Source of the DNA: Chryseobacterium lathyri | GTDB lineage: Bacteria > Bacteroidota > Bacteroidia > Flavobacteriales > Weeksellaceae | Length of the DNA stretch: 64,000 nt | Reading direction: 5' to 3' | NCBI RefSeq assembly: GCF_030812195.1 | Contig: NZ_JAUSSF010000001.1 | Coordinates: forward strand, 496,001 to 560,000 | Shown: positions 1-8,547 of the stretch, piece by piece | Layout: the number at the start of each line of letters is the position of its first letter | Numbering within the stretch: the first letter of the stretch is position 1 | The notes under the pieces: generated by a model | The model's input: the letters and a program-made list of their open reading frames with translations, nothing else | Told to the model about the DNA's origin: nothing | Databases searched by the model: none | Translations under genes and position numbers: made by a program

Positions 1-1
1 G

Positions 2-166
2 CAAGGAGTGAACGACTTCATCGTTGGTGGAAAATTCGGAATCAGTTATGGAGGTCTTAAAGTATTTGTTCAGAAAGACTTTACGCCTATATTTAATGAT
101 AGTGCTCTTCTGAGGAATAAATATGGAGTCCAGATCGGTATAGAATTCGTAAATATCATTTTCTAA
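2..166 (+). CDS. C-terminal fragment of an outer-membrane protein (partial)
   Basis: The window opens inside a reading frame whose last 54 residues are visible. They show alternating hydrophobic and polar residues, with stretches such as GISYGGLKVFVQKDF and YGVQIGIEFVNIIF, and the protein ends in Phe. That pattern is typical of the last beta strands of a Bacteroidetes outer-membrane barrel, where a terminal aromatic residue is the usual assembly signal. The specific family cannot be named from this fragment. A weak hairpin with a T-run about 95 bp downstream probably ends the transcript. Confidence 0.55.
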   Translation, partial: QGVNDFIVGGKFGISYGGLKVFVQKDFTPIFNDSALLRNKYGVQIGIEFVNIIF

Positions 167-261
167 TTCAATAATGAAATCGAATATTTATTAATTATAA
201 TTCAATTTTAATTAATTTTTATTGATGCTAACAAATGTTTGTAAAGGAATCTTCCGTTTTT

Positions 262-293
262 AAAGCACACTGTTTAAAAGTGTGTTTTTTTTT
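262..293 (+). terminator. Hairpin terminator after the first gene
   Basis: The arms AAAGCACAC and GTGTGTTTT pair around a nine-base loop, with one G-T pair, and are followed by a run of T. It lies between the barrel fragment and the next gene and supports placing the next start downstream of it. Confidence 0.5.
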
Positions 294-315
294 GTATTTT
301 GGCACTTTAGTAAAT

Positions 316-714
316 ATGAAAAATATTCAGTTATTAGGATTATTATTAGTGGTGGTGGGTAGTTTTCTGCCTCTTGTTCATGTTCCTATTATCGGAAACT
401 GGAACTATTGGAAACTGGATCATTATCTTGCTATTGCATGCTGGATCCTTGTTGCATGTACAGTTTTTGGCATTGTCAATAACAGTGCAAAAGTAGTAAG
501 ATTCTTTGGTGTATTGCTGATTCTGTTGTTTGCATTTACACTCGTTGCAGTTAAGATGCAGTCTCTGGAATATTTCAGCTTTCTGCCGTTTAAATCATGG
601 AGGGAAGCTTTTGCAGGAGTTGTAAAACTGAAATGGGGATGGATTGTAGAATTTTTAGGCGCTTTTCTTATGATTTTCGCAGGGAATAAAAAAAATAAAA
701 GAACACAGATATGA
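316..714 (+). CDS. Small integral membrane protein, function unknown
   Basis: A 132-residue protein starting MKNIQLLG, with about four hydrophobic segments and a basic C-terminal tail (GNKKNKRTQI), so it probably spans the inner membrane. The open frame extends upstream to 235, but that extension crosses the terminator hairpin at 262-293, so the ATG at 316 is preferred. Its stop overlaps the next start (ATGA), so the two genes are almost certainly co-transcribed and translationally coupled. I do not recognise the family. Confidence 0.7.
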   Translation: MKNIQLLGLLLVVVGSFLPLVHVPIIGNWNYWKLDHYLAIACWILVACTVFGIVNNSAKVVRFFGVLLILLFAFTLVAVKMQSLEYFSFLPFKSWREAFAGVVKLKWGWIVEFLGAFLMIFAGNKKNKRTQI

Positions 715-1124
715 AGCATTTAAAAGTAGGATCAGCAGCTTTATTGATGTTGATGTTTTCACAGGCCAAATCTCAAAAGACAGCGTTTGACAAACCGGAT
801 CAGCCGGCTAAATGTAAAAACATAAGAGAAGGAAAATTCCTTCGCCCGAATTATCCCGAGGGAATTTGGTATATGACCATTAAAGATAATGTTCAGACCG
901 AATATTTAAATAATAGTAAAGATTTTATAAAATCCACGTTGGTTTTTGTAGACGACTGTAATTATAAAGCGATTGTGCTGGATATGACAGCCAATGATAA
1001 CCGTATCCATATAGGAGATGTTTTCAGCAATAAAATTGTTGAAACTCAGGATAATGCCCTGAAAATACATACCAAAATTGAAAAAAGCCAGTATGAGGTT
1101 ATTTATATAAAAGCAAAAAAATAG
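711..1124 (+). CDS. Secreted small protein, function unknown
   Basis: A 137-residue protein with an N-terminal signal peptide of about 21 residues (hydrophobic LLMLMFSQA, cleavage likely near AKSQ). The mature part has an early Cys (AKCKNIREGKF) and a later one (DDCNYKAIVLD), which could form a disulfide in the periplasm. Predicted strands dominate. It overlaps the preceding membrane-protein gene by four bases, suggesting a two-gene operon with a shared envelope role. No family is recognised. Confidence 0.65.
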   Translation: MKHLKVGSAALLMLMFSQAKSQKTAFDKPDQPAKCKNIREGKFLRPNYPEGIWYMTIKDNVQTEYLNNSKDFIKSTLVFVDDCNYKAIVLDMTANDNRIHIGDVFSNKIVETQDNALKIHTKIEKSQYEVIYIKAKK

Positions 1125-1180
1125 AATAGTATAATGCAGCCGGGGAAGGCAGCATTTATAAAAAAGTAAATATAATACAC

Positions 1181-2359
1181 ATGAAAGAAGTATTCATCGT
1201 TTCCGCAGTAAGAACACCTATCGGGAGTTTTATGGGAAGCCTTTCAACGGTTCCTGCTACAAAGCTGGGGTCTGCTGCTGTAAAAGGAGCATTAAATAAA
1301 ATCGGTCTTGATCCTAAGAATGTTCAGGAGATCTATATGGGAAATGTTCTGCAGGCAGGAGAAGGCCAGGCGCCGGCCCGTCAGGTGGCTTTAGGTGCGG
1401 GTCTGTCTATTGAGACGCCTTCTACCACAGTAAATAAAGTATGTGCTTCAGGAATGAAAGCAGTAACTATGGCAGCGCAGGCTATCAAAGCAGGTGATGC
1501 AGAAGTTGTCGTTGCCGGAGGTATGGAAAATATGTCATTGGTTCCCCATTACTATAATGCAAGAGTTGCCACTAAATTAGGCGATATCAAAATGCAGGAC
1601 GGAATGGTACTAGATGGTCTTACAGACGTGTACAACAAAGTACATATGGGAGTTTGTGCAGAGAAATGCGCTGTAGATTACAGTATTTCAAGAGAAGATC
1701 AGGATAATTTTGCTATAGAATCTTACAAAAGATCTGCAAAAGCCTGGAGCGAAGGGAAATTCGCTGAAGAAGTGGTTCCTGTTGAAATTCCTCAAAGAAA
1801 AGGAGATCCGGTAATTTTTGCTGAAGATGAAGAATATAAAGCCGTAAACTTTGACAGAATTGCAACGCTTCCTACCGTATTCAAGAAAGAAGAAGGAACT
1901 GTAACCGCCGCCAATGCATCTACATTAAATGACGGTGCTTCTGCCCTGATCCTTGTATCTAAAGAAAAGATGGAAGAATTAGGCCTAAAACCTTTAGCTA
2001 AAATTGTTTCCTATGCTGATGCTGCTCAGGAGCCTGAAAACTTCACGACTGCCCCTGCAAAAGCTTTACCGATTGCTCTTAAAAAAGCAGGTTTAGAAAT
2101 TTCTGATATTGATTTCTTCGAATTCAACGAAGCATTCTCTGTAGTAGGGCTTGCCAACAACAAAATTCTAGGACTAGATGCATCCAAAGTAAACGTAAAC
2201 GGTGGAGCAGTAGCAATTGGACATCCGCTGGGAAGTTCAGGATCCAGAATCATCGTAACATTAATCAATGTATTGAAGCAGAATAATGCAAAATACGGTG
2301 CTGCAGCTATCTGTAACGGCGGTGGAGGAGCTTCTGCTATCGTGATTGAAAATATGTAA
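1181..2359 (+). CDS. Acetyl-CoA C-acetyltransferase / thiolase
   Basis: A 392-residue thiolase, the usual length for the family. It condenses two acetyl-CoA to acetoacetyl-CoA or cleaves 3-ketoacyl-CoA in the cytoplasm. All catalytic residues are visible: nucleophile Cys88 in NKVCASGMK, His348 in AIGHPLGSSG and the acid/base Cys378 in ICNGGGGAS, matching the classic Zoogloea numbering closely. The short, biosynthetic-like form could feed the mevalonate pathway, whose kinase lies 2 kb downstream, but a role in fatty-acid or amino-acid breakdown is equally possible. A strong terminator follows, so it is probably transcribed alone. Confidence 0.93.
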   Translation: MKEVFIVSAVRTPIGSFMGSLSTVPATKLGSAAVKGALNKIGLDPKNVQEIYMGNVLQAGEGQAPARQVALGAGLSIETPSTTVNKVCASGMKAVTMAAQAIKAGDAEVVVAGGMENMSLVPHYYNARVATKLGDIKMQDGMVLDGLTDVYNKVHMGVCAEKCAVDYSISREDQDNFAIESYKRSAKAWSEGKFAEEVVPVEIPQRKGDPVIFAEDEEYKAVNFDRIATLPTVFKKEEGTVTAANASTLNDGASALILVSKEKMEELGLKPLAKIVSYADAAQEPENFTTAPAKALPIALKKAGLEISDIDFFEFNEAFSVVGLANNKILGLDASKVNVNGGAVAIGHPLGSSGSRIIVTLINVLKQNNAKYGAAAICNGGGGASAIVIENM

Positions 2360-2381
2360 TATTCTCTCGAGGAATATTTTA

Positions 2382-2435
2382 CCATTAAGGAATCGATAAT
2401 TTTTCTAAATTCTAATCGATTTCTTAATGGTTTTT
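2382..2435 (+). terminator. Long hairpin terminator after thiolase
   Basis: Sixteen-base arms at 2382-2397 and 2415-2430 pair with a single G-T wobble and are followed by TTTTT. Confidence 0.8.
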
Positions 2436-2436
2436 C

Positions 2437-2444
2437 TATTTTTG
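2437..2444 (+). promoter_or_regulatory. -7 element TATTTTTG for the MFS gene
   Basis: Matches the flavobacterial TAnnTTTG consensus and lies 22 bp before the start codon. No clear -33 TTG is visible because that region is the terminator stem. Confidence 0.45.
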
Positions 2445-2465
2445 TGCTACTAATATTTATTTGAA

Positions 2466-3956
2466 ATGTCTGAAATTGAGAATCAACAGCCTCAAAACAT
2501 AAAGAATAATCCAAGGATTATGAAAGCCTGGGCTGTATACGACTGGGCGAACTCTGTTTACTCATTGGTTATTACCTCTACTATTTTTCCTATTTACTAT
2601 TCCATACTGACAACTGCTTATGAGAAAAAGGAGTATGTGGAAGAAACAAAATCATGGATTGATGTTCCGGTAAGGCACATGATAAAGATATTTGGAAAAG
2701 AATACCAGCCAGATGCAGTCTACGGATATTCATTGACCATATCATTTTTTATTGTAGTGCTACTGTCTCCATTCCTGTCTTCATTAGCGGATACGATCGG
2801 AAACAAAAAATCATTCCTGCAGTTTTTCTGTTACCTTGGGGCAACTTCATGTATGGGGCTTGCCATGTTTACGGGAATGCATAATGTATTTTTAGGGCTT
2901 CTTTTCAGTATTACGGCGAGTGTCGGGTTCTGGGGAAGTTTGGTATTCTATAACTCCTTCCTGCCGGATATTGCAACCCGAGATAAACAGGATGCCTTAT
3001 CTGCAAGAGGATACGTGTATGGATATCTGGGTTCTGTAGTCCTTGTGGTGATCTGCTTGGTACTTATTCAGGTTTTTGCAAAAGGAGCTGCGCAGCAGCT
3101 GTTATTTACAAGAATAAGCTTTCTGTTGACCGGTGCGTGGTGGTTCGGATTTTCCCAATACACTTTCAAACATCTTCCTCAGTTTGGAGATGTTAAAGAA
3201 AAGCTGCCTAAAGACCTTGTTCTTTTAAACTATAAGAATATCTTTAAAAAACATGAAGAACAGGGCGGTTTTTTTGAAGTTCTTAAAGATAATATGAGCT
3301 TTTATAAAGACATTGCCAAGGAAAGTTTTCATGAGCTTTTCAAAGTGGGTGGAGTATTGTTTAAAGATAAGAACCTGAAATTCTTTCTTTCCAGCTTCTT
3401 CTTTTACAGTGTCGGGATGCAAACTATTTTCCTGATGGCAACTTTATTTGGGAAAAGTGAAATCAATCTGGCCCAGGATAAACTGATCGGAACTCTTTTG
3501 GTTATCCAGATCGAAGCAATCATCGGAGCAGTTATATTCTCCAGATTATCGAGGAAAATAGGTAATAAAAACGTGATTTCTATTGCCATTGTACTATGGA
3601 TTGTTGCATGTCTTTGGGCATATTTCCTGAACAAAGAAAATCCTACGGTAGAATATCAGTTCTATGGGGTGGCAGCGGTAGTAGGATTAGTTATGGGTGG
3701 GCTTCAGGCCATGTCCAGGTCTACTTATTCAAAGCTTCTTCCGGAAGACTCTATGGAAAATACCACATATTTCAGCTTCTATGATGTATTGGAAAAAATA
3801 GCAATCATTATCGGAACATTTATCTTTGCTACACTGATTGAACATTTCAATAATATGCGTATTGCAGCATTATCCATGACTTTATTTTTCGCGGCAGGAC
3901 TTGTTCTGATCCGGTTTCTTAAAGTCAATATGCGGAAAGACAGAGATACTTTATAA
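2466..3956 (+). CDS. MFS transporter, UMF1 (Atg22-like) family
   Basis: A 496-residue inner-membrane transporter with about 12 hydrophobic segments. The N-terminal signature YDWANSVYSLVITSTIFPIY is characteristic of the UMF1 group of the major facilitator superfamily, related to yeast Atg22 vacuolar amino-acid exporters. A conserved segment GGLQAMSRSTYSKLLPE lies in the C-terminal half, as in other family members. The substrate is unknown for bacterial members; export or uptake of small metabolites is inferred only from the family. Length is normal. It has its own promoter and a terminator on both sides, so it is a single-gene unit. Confidence 0.9.
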   Translation: MSEIENQQPQNIKNNPRIMKAWAVYDWANSVYSLVITSTIFPIYYSILTTAYEKKEYVEETKSWIDVPVRHMIKIFGKEYQPDAVYGYSLTISFFIVVLLSPFLSSLADTIGNKKSFLQFFCYLGATSCMGLAMFTGMHNVFLGLLFSITASVGFWGSLVFYNSFLPDIATRDKQDALSARGYVYGYLGSVVLVVICLVLIQVFAKGAAQQLLFTRISFLLTGAWWFGFSQYTFKHLPQFGDVKEKLPKDLVLLNYKNIFKKHEEQGGFFEVLKDNMSFYKDIAKESFHELFKVGGVLFKDKNLKFFLSSFFFYSVGMQTIFLMATLFGKSEINLAQDKLIGTLLVIQIEAIIGAVIFSRLSRKIGNKNVISIAIVLWIVACLWAYFLNKENPTVEYQFYGVAAVVGLVMGGLQAMSRSTYSKLLPEDSMENTTYFSFYDVLEKIAIIIGTFIFATLIEHFNNMRIAALSMTLFFAAGLVLIRFLKVNMRKDRDTL

Positions 3957-3970
3957 TCAAAACTAATCAT

Positions 3971-3996
3971 AAAAGCCTGAGAATTCAGGCTTTTTT
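3971..3996 (+). terminator. Terminator after the MFS gene
   Basis: Arms AAAGCCTGA and TCAGGCTTT around a four-base loop, followed by a T-run. Confidence 0.85.
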
Positions 3997-4089
3997 GCTG
4001 TATACAGATAAAATGGTCTCTGCTCTTTTATGGTGATAAAATCTGAAAAAAGTTTTTCTGCTTAAATAAATTGGAATTCGGCGTGAGTT

Positions 4090-4122
4090 TTGCTTATATT
4101 CAGCGGAATAATTTTAACTTTG
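4090..4122 (+). promoter_or_regulatory. Promoter TTG-N22-TAACTTTG for mevalonate kinase
   Basis: A -33 TTG at 4090-4092 and a -7 TAACTTTG at 4115-4122. The expected transcript start near 4129 lies inside the longest open frame, which excludes the upstream TTG at 4071 as the start codon. Confidence 0.7.
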
Positions 4123-4142
4123 CAAAAAGATTTATTGTCAAG

Positions 4143-5069
4143 ATGACGAACCCTCTATTTTATGCAAAAATAATTCTCTTTGGAGAATATGGGATGATTG
4201 AAGACTCCCAGGGGCTTGTAGTACCTTACAGTTTCTATAAAGGGGCCCTGAAGTTCTCAGATTTGAGTTCTGAATTTGAACTGAAATCGAACAAACATCT
4301 GCAGAAATACTCTGATTTCCTTACAACGCTTGATCTTTCTGATGATTTTAAATTGGATATCGAAAGCTTTAAAAGTGATATTGAATCCGGACTTTTCTTC
4401 GATTCCAATATTCCTCAGGGTTATGGCGTAGGAAGTTCAGGAGCTTTGGTAGCTGCTATTTTTGAAAAATATGCGCTCAATAAGTTGGATCCTGAACAAA
4501 TCTCAAAAGACAATCTGAAAAAATTAAAAACCGTTTTTGGAGAAATGGAAAGCTATTTCCATGGCAAAAGTTCAGGAATGGATCCTTTGATCTGTTATAT
4601 GAACCTCCCGATCCTTATCGAGAATAGAGAAAACCTGGACAGGGTTTCCATTCCGGAAGGTGAAGCAGGAAAAGGAGCGATATTCCTTATCGACAGTGGT
4701 ATTACAGGAGAAACCGGGCCTATGATACAGATTTTCTTTGAAAAAATGAAGACTGAAGGTTTCCGGAAGACATTAAAAGAGGAATTCATCCGTTACAACA
4801 ACGCATGCATTGAATCTTTCCTGAAAAAAGACATGAATCCTTTCTTTAGAAACCTGAAAAAACTTTCCCATTGGGCATATGAACATTTCCGTCCGATGAT
4901 CCCTGAAAGCATTTTCAACATCTGGAAAAAAGGACTGGACTCTAATGCCTACTATCTGAAGCTTTGCGGAAGCGGCGGCGGCGGATATATTTTGGGTTTC
5001 ACCAAAGACTACGCAAAAGCAGAAAAAATGCTTGAAGGCTTCCAAAAAGAAGTGATTTACAGATTTTAA
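4143..5069 (+). CDS. Mevalonate kinase (GHMP kinase family)
   Basis: A 308-residue cytoplasmic kinase that phosphorylates mevalonate in isoprenoid synthesis. The GHMP ATP-binding loop PQGYGVGSSGA is at residues 91-101, the mevalonate-kinase-like segment ESYFHGKSSGMDP at about 135-147, and the C-terminal glycine-rich motif LCGSGGGGYILGF closes the fold. The ATG at 4143 is chosen because the promoter lies within the longer frame. The UbiA prenyltransferase gene starts 10 bp downstream, an arrangement seen in flavobacteria, and indicates shared isoprenoid metabolism. The exact substrate within the GHMP family is inferred from motif and neighbour, so another GHMP role is the alternative. Confidence 0.82.
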   Translation: MTNPLFYAKIILFGEYGMIEDSQGLVVPYSFYKGALKFSDLSSEFELKSNKHLQKYSDFLTTLDLSDDFKLDIESFKSDIESGLFFDSNIPQGYGVGSSGALVAAIFEKYALNKLDPEQISKDNLKKLKTVFGEMESYFHGKSSGMDPLICYMNLPILIENRENLDRVSIPEGEAGKGAIFLIDSGITGETGPMIQIFFEKMKTEGFRKTLKEEFIRYNNACIESFLKKDMNPFFRNLKKLSHWAYEHFRPMIPESIFNIWKKGLDSNAYYLKLCGSGGGGYILGFTKDYAKAEKMLEGFQKEVIYRF

Positions 5070-5079
5070 ACAGGCTGGA

Positions 5080-6009
5080 ATGAATTCTGAAAAAGAACCT
5101 TTCCAGTCTAAAAATTATATCTCTAAATCTATATTTTACAGATTCTCACAATTCGTGGGTTTTCTCATCGGTGCCCGTTTTTTTGTGGCAGCACTCCTTA
5201 CATTTGCCTTGTATGTATCTACTTTTTTCCTCTTTAATCAGGATGAAACATTCAGGAAATTTGTATTCGATTTTAAAGTACACGGCATTATTTTCTGTAC
5301 CGTTATAACCATCCTGGCCGGCGGAATCATCAATCAGTTTTATGATCTGGAAAAAGATCATGTGGTAAAACCGTTCCGGACCAGAATTCAGAGCTTTATC
5401 AAGCAGAAATATTTTTTATATGCTTATCTGGCTCTGACTGCAATTTCTCTTGGGGTCGCATGGATGATTTCCCATAAGGTCTTTGTTTTTTTTCTTGTAT
5501 ACCAATTCTTTATGTGGTTTTACAGCCATAAGTTAAGCCGGCTACTGATCATTAATAATCTTACTTTTGTAAGCCTTACATTATATCCTTTTTTCGGAAT
5601 GATGGTATACTACGAAACCTTTTCCAAAAAGGTATTGCTGATGGCTATTTTTCTTTTTCTGATCCTTCTGTGTATCGATATTGTGAAAGATATGCTCACA
5701 AAGAGCGTTGACAAAGCATTCGGATATACAACAATTCCAAACTATTTTAAAAATAAAAATACCCAGATCATTATCATCTCCTTACTGATTACCACAATGG
5801 CTGTTTCTATGAAACTTATTACTAAAACAGGTATATCGGGTTTTATGGCGTATTACTTTACCGGAGGCATGTTTGTAATGATCTTCTGTATTTATCTTTT
5901 GCTTACATCTACAAGAAGGAGTAAATTCTTCACTCTCAACCTATTAAGATTCTGGGTTTTTGTAGGAATCATTGCTATGCTTTTGAATGGAATCGAAAGT
6001 AAATTGTAG
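5080..6009 (+). CDS. UbiA-family prenyltransferase, possibly geranylgeranylglycerol-phosphate type
   Basis: A 309-residue polytopic inner-membrane enzyme with about eight hydrophobic segments. The first Asp-rich, Mg-diphosphate-binding motif is present as NQFYDLEKD (residues 85-93, a variant of NDxxDxxxD) and the second as DIVKDMLTKSVDKAFG near residue 200. UbiA enzymes transfer polyprenyl groups to aromatic or polar acceptors. In flavobacteria the member next to mevalonate kinase is usually annotated as geranylgeranylglycerol-phosphate geranylgeranyltransferase, but the acceptor cannot be read from sequence. It is co-transcribed with the upstream kinase (10-bp gap). Confidence 0.8.
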   Translation: MNSEKEPFQSKNYISKSIFYRFSQFVGFLIGARFFVAALLTFALYVSTFFLFNQDETFRKFVFDFKVHGIIFCTVITILAGGIINQFYDLEKDHVVKPFRTRIQSFIKQKYFLYAYLALTAISLGVAWMISHKVFVFFLVYQFFMWFYSHKLSRLLIINNLTFVSLTLYPFFGMMVYYETFSKKVLLMAIFLFLILLCIDIVKDMLTKSVDKAFGYTTIPNYFKNKNTQIIIISLLITTMAVSMKLITKTGISGFMAYYFTGGMFVMIFCIYLLLTSTRRSKFFTLNLLRFWVFVGIIAMLLNGIESKL

Positions 6010-6041
6010 AAAATTTTCTTTAAATAAACTGAGGTTATTAT

Positions 6042-6049
6042 TACCTTTG
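6042..6049 (+). promoter_or_regulatory. -7 element TACCTTTG for proline dehydrogenase
   Basis: Exact TAnnTTTG match 24 bp before the start codon. No well-placed -33 TTG is visible. Confidence 0.5.
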
Positions 6050-6073
6050 CAAAACTAAATTTAATAAAAAGGA

Positions 6074-7240
6074 ATGCCCATTTTTAACGATACTAAAGTT
6101 GCATTTGCAGACAAGTCTGATGCACAATTGAGAAAGGCGTACTGGATGTTTAAAATGATTGAACAGCCTGCTCTTACCAGCCTTGGAACTTCTGTTCTTA
6201 ATTTTACGGTACACAATAATTTTCCTTTCGTGACCGGGATTGTAAAAAGCACTTTGTTTGAACAGTTCTGTGGTGGTGAGACGCGTGAAGAAAGTATGAA
6301 GGTGGTAAAACAGCTTTTCAAAAGAGGAGTGGGAAGTATTTTCGACTATTCTATTGAAGGTAAAGAGGATGAGGAAACCTTTAATGCGGTATGCAAAGAA
6401 ATCAAAGATATCATTAGATTCTCTGTGGGAAATCCTGCTATTCCTTTTATTGTATTCAAACCGACTGCTTTTGGAAGAATTGATCTGTATGAGGCGGTAG
6501 GAAGCGGTACTGAACTTACTTCAAGTCAGAAAGAAGAATGGGAAAGGGTTGTAAGAAGATTTGATGAGGTATGCAATCTTTGCCATGAGAATGACAAAAA
6601 AGTAATGGTAGATGCCGAAGAAACCTGGATGCAGGATGCTGCAGACCAGCTTTGCGAAGAAATGATGGAGAAATACAACCGGGAAAAACCAATCGTCTGG
6701 AATACTATCCAGATGTACAGAACCGGAAGACTGGAATATATGGAAGCCCATCTTCAGAGAGCCAGAGAAAAGAATTATTTTATAGGATATAAAATCGTTC
6801 GTGGGGCCTATATGGAGAAGGAAAGAGCAAGAGCGGCAGAAAAAGGATACCCAGACCCTATCCAGCCCAATAAAGAAGCTTCAGATAGGAATTATAATGC
6901 CGGTATTGATTTTGTAATGAATCATCTGGATAAAGTATCTGCATTCTTTGGGACTCATAATGAGATCTCATCTGAATTGGTGATGGATAAAATGAAATCC
7001 AAGGCGCTTGAAAACGGAAATCCTCATATTTATTTTGGGCAGCTTTACGGAATGAGTGATAATATTACCTTCTATCTTTCAGATAAAGGCTATAATGTGG
7101 CTAAATACCTTCCATATGGGCCTGTAAAGGATGTTGTGCCTTACCTTACAAGAAGAGCCAGAGAGAATACATCTGTGGCCGGACAAACCGGGAGAGAGCT
7201 AGGTCTTATCAAGAAAGAACTGGAAAGAAGAAAGAAATAG
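6074..7240 (+). CDS. Proline dehydrogenase (FAD-dependent)
   Basis: A 388-residue stand-alone proline dehydrogenase that oxidises proline to pyrroline-5-carboxylate and passes electrons to the quinone pool at the inner membrane. The beta/alpha-barrel motifs are visible: VMVDAEETWMQDA, the KIVRGAYMEKER segment, FGTHNE, and the C-terminal YLPYGPV...YLTRRARENTS stretch whose paired Arg residues bind the proline carboxylate. The partner P5C dehydrogenase (putA C-terminal domain) is not fused and is not in this window. A hairpin terminator follows 21 bp downstream, so it is monocistronic. Confidence 0.93.
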   Translation: MPIFNDTKVAFADKSDAQLRKAYWMFKMIEQPALTSLGTSVLNFTVHNNFPFVTGIVKSTLFEQFCGGETREESMKVVKQLFKRGVGSIFDYSIEGKEDEETFNAVCKEIKDIIRFSVGNPAIPFIVFKPTAFGRIDLYEAVGSGTELTSSQKEEWERVVRRFDEVCNLCHENDKKVMVDAEETWMQDAADQLCEEMMEKYNREKPIVWNTIQMYRTGRLEYMEAHLQRAREKNYFIGYKIVRGAYMEKERARAAEKGYPDPIQPNKEASDRNYNAGIDFVMNHLDKVSAFFGTHNEISSELVMDKMKSKALENGNPHIYFGQLYGMSDNITFYLSDKGYNVAKYLPYGPVKDVVPYLTRRARENTSVAGQTGRELGLIKKELERRKK

Positions 7241-7261
7241 TACTATTTTTTAAACTATATG

Positions 7262-7289
7262 AGGCCTGCAGTTTTTCTGCAGGTCTTTT
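7262..7289 (+). terminator. Terminator after proline dehydrogenase
   Basis: Arms CCTGCAG and CTGCAGG, extended by two further pairs, around a TTTTT loop, then a T-run. Confidence 0.8.
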
Positions 7290-7433
7290 GATTTCTTTAT
7301 ATCCATATAAAAGGCTGTATTTAATGTAATTTCAAACATCTGCTTGTATTGATTATAATTCATTATATTCGTAAATTAATTAATTATATAATAAAAATAT
7401 TTAATTTATAATATTTTATTCATTATTATTGGT

Positions 7434-7451
7434 TATATTTGGTTTAAACCA
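7434..7451 (+). promoter_or_regulatory. -7 element TATATTTG overlapping a perfect 12-bp palindrome
   Basis: TATATTTG at 7434-7441 matches the flavobacterial -7 consensus. It overlaps TGGTTTAAACCA at 7440-7451, a perfect dyad placed where the transcript should start, 15 bp before the ATG at 7467. Confidence 0.5.
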
Positions 7452-7466
7452 TTAAAAACTAATATT

Positions 7467-8486
7467 ATGAAAAAAGCATTACTTATTGCTGCCTTTATAG
7501 CGGCTAATTTTGGCATAGCCCAGACTTATAATAACGGAGGTTTAAGTACTGGAGCTACTTCTAAAAGCGGAACAGCGGCACCTGCCGGATATACATGGTC
7601 TGAACTTCAAAATAATACAGGAAATACTACAGAGTCCAATACCAGTCTTGGTTTGGGCGGAACATCCAGTTCATCTGCAGCAAGTTTTTTTCTTGCTGAT
7701 GATTTTACTATTCCAGCCGGAAGTTCGTGGCAGATTACAACCATAGATTTTTTTGCCTATCAGACAAATTATGCAGGAACTACAGCTCCTTTTAATACGG
7801 TAAGGGTAAACATACTCAGTTCGGACCCTTCCGTAACAGGGGCTGTAAGTGTATTTGGAGATGATACCACCAACAGGTTTTCTGCAGGAGCAGACGCTAC
7901 CATGTACAGGACTGGAAATACTGTTGTACCCGTTGCTGCAGTACCCGGTACCCTCAGAAAAATATGGAAAATAACAGCTAATACACCGGTTACCCTTGGA
8001 GCCGGAACCTACTGGATAAAGTATCAGCTGCAGAATGTTGTGATGGCCAATGCAGGCTTTTTACCACCGGTTACTATCGTTGGAAGCCGTGGACTTCCTG
8101 CCTTTAATGCTAAACAATTTGATGCCATTTTAGGAACGTGGACTTCTCTAGTTGATGCCGGAAACCCTACTTCAGCTCCAGATGTCGCTTTAGATATGCC
8201 GTTTGTTATTACGTTTACAGTGACTACGCTAGGGACACAGGAAACCATGCAGTATGACAACAGGGTCCAGGTATATCCTAATCCGGTAAAAGACCATTTC
8301 AGAATCAATAATCCTGAAAAGCTCAACATAAGCAGTGTGGAAATTATGGATGTTTCCGGAAAACTAGTAAGAACCTTGAGAGGTTCCGAAGAGTATAGCG
8401 TTTCAGATTTGCCAAAAGGAAATTACATTCTGAGGATCAGAAATGAAGACGGACATACAAAACTTACAAAACTAATAAAGCAATAA
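7467..8486 (+). CDS. Secreted protein with T9SS type A sorting domain
   Basis: A 339-residue protein with a signal peptide of about 19 residues (ALLIAAFIAANFGIAQ). The body is rich in Thr, Ser, Gly and Asn and predicted to be all beta, with a DDFTIPAGSSW segment typical of jelly-roll-like flavobacterial extracellular proteins. The last 70 residues form a type A C-terminal domain: VYPNPVKDHFRI, then DVSGKLVRTL, then LPKGNYILRI and a Lys-rich end. This domain directs export through the type IX system and attachment to or release from the cell surface. No catalytic motif was found, so the function is unknown beyond surface location. Confidence 0.9.
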   Translation: MKKALLIAAFIAANFGIAQTYNNGGLSTGATSKSGTAAPAGYTWSELQNNTGNTTESNTSLGLGGTSSSSAASFFLADDFTIPAGSSWQITTIDFFAYQTNYAGTTAPFNTVRVNILSSDPSVTGAVSVFGDDTTNRFSAGADATMYRTGNTVVPVAAVPGTLRKIWKITANTPVTLGAGTYWIKYQLQNVVMANAGFLPPVTIVGSRGLPAFNAKQFDAILGTWTSLVDAGNPTSAPDVALDMPFVITFTVTTLGTQETMQYDNRVQVYPNPVKDHFRINNPEKLNISSVEIMDVSGKLVRTLRGSEEYSVSDLPKGNYILRIRNEDGHTKLTKLIKQ

Positions 8487-8518
8487 GCTGTAGTTTTCTT
8501 CTTCAACTATTTTTTTAT

Positions 8519-8547
8519 CCCGGCCATTTTCTTTAGCCGGGTTTTTT
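8519..8547. terminator. Terminator between convergent genes
   Basis: Arms CCCGGC (8519-8524) and GCCGGG (8536-8541) followed by T6. It ends the + strand T9SS gene and overlaps the stop codon of the minus-strand regulator. Confidence 0.8.

Noticed and set aside
235..315. Upstream extension of the first membrane-protein frame
   Set aside because: It crosses a hairpin with a T-run and has no homology-like features; the ATG at 316 starts a normal hydrophobic segment.
2026..2514. Minus-strand frame of 162 codons over the thiolase end
   Set aside because: It runs antisense to conserved thiolase motifs and across the terminator and MFS promoter, with no protein-like pattern.
4071..4142. Longer mevalonate kinase frame from the TTG at 4071
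   Set aside because: The promoter TTG-N22-TAACTTTG lies inside it, so it would not be transcribed; the ATG at 4143 also fits the family.
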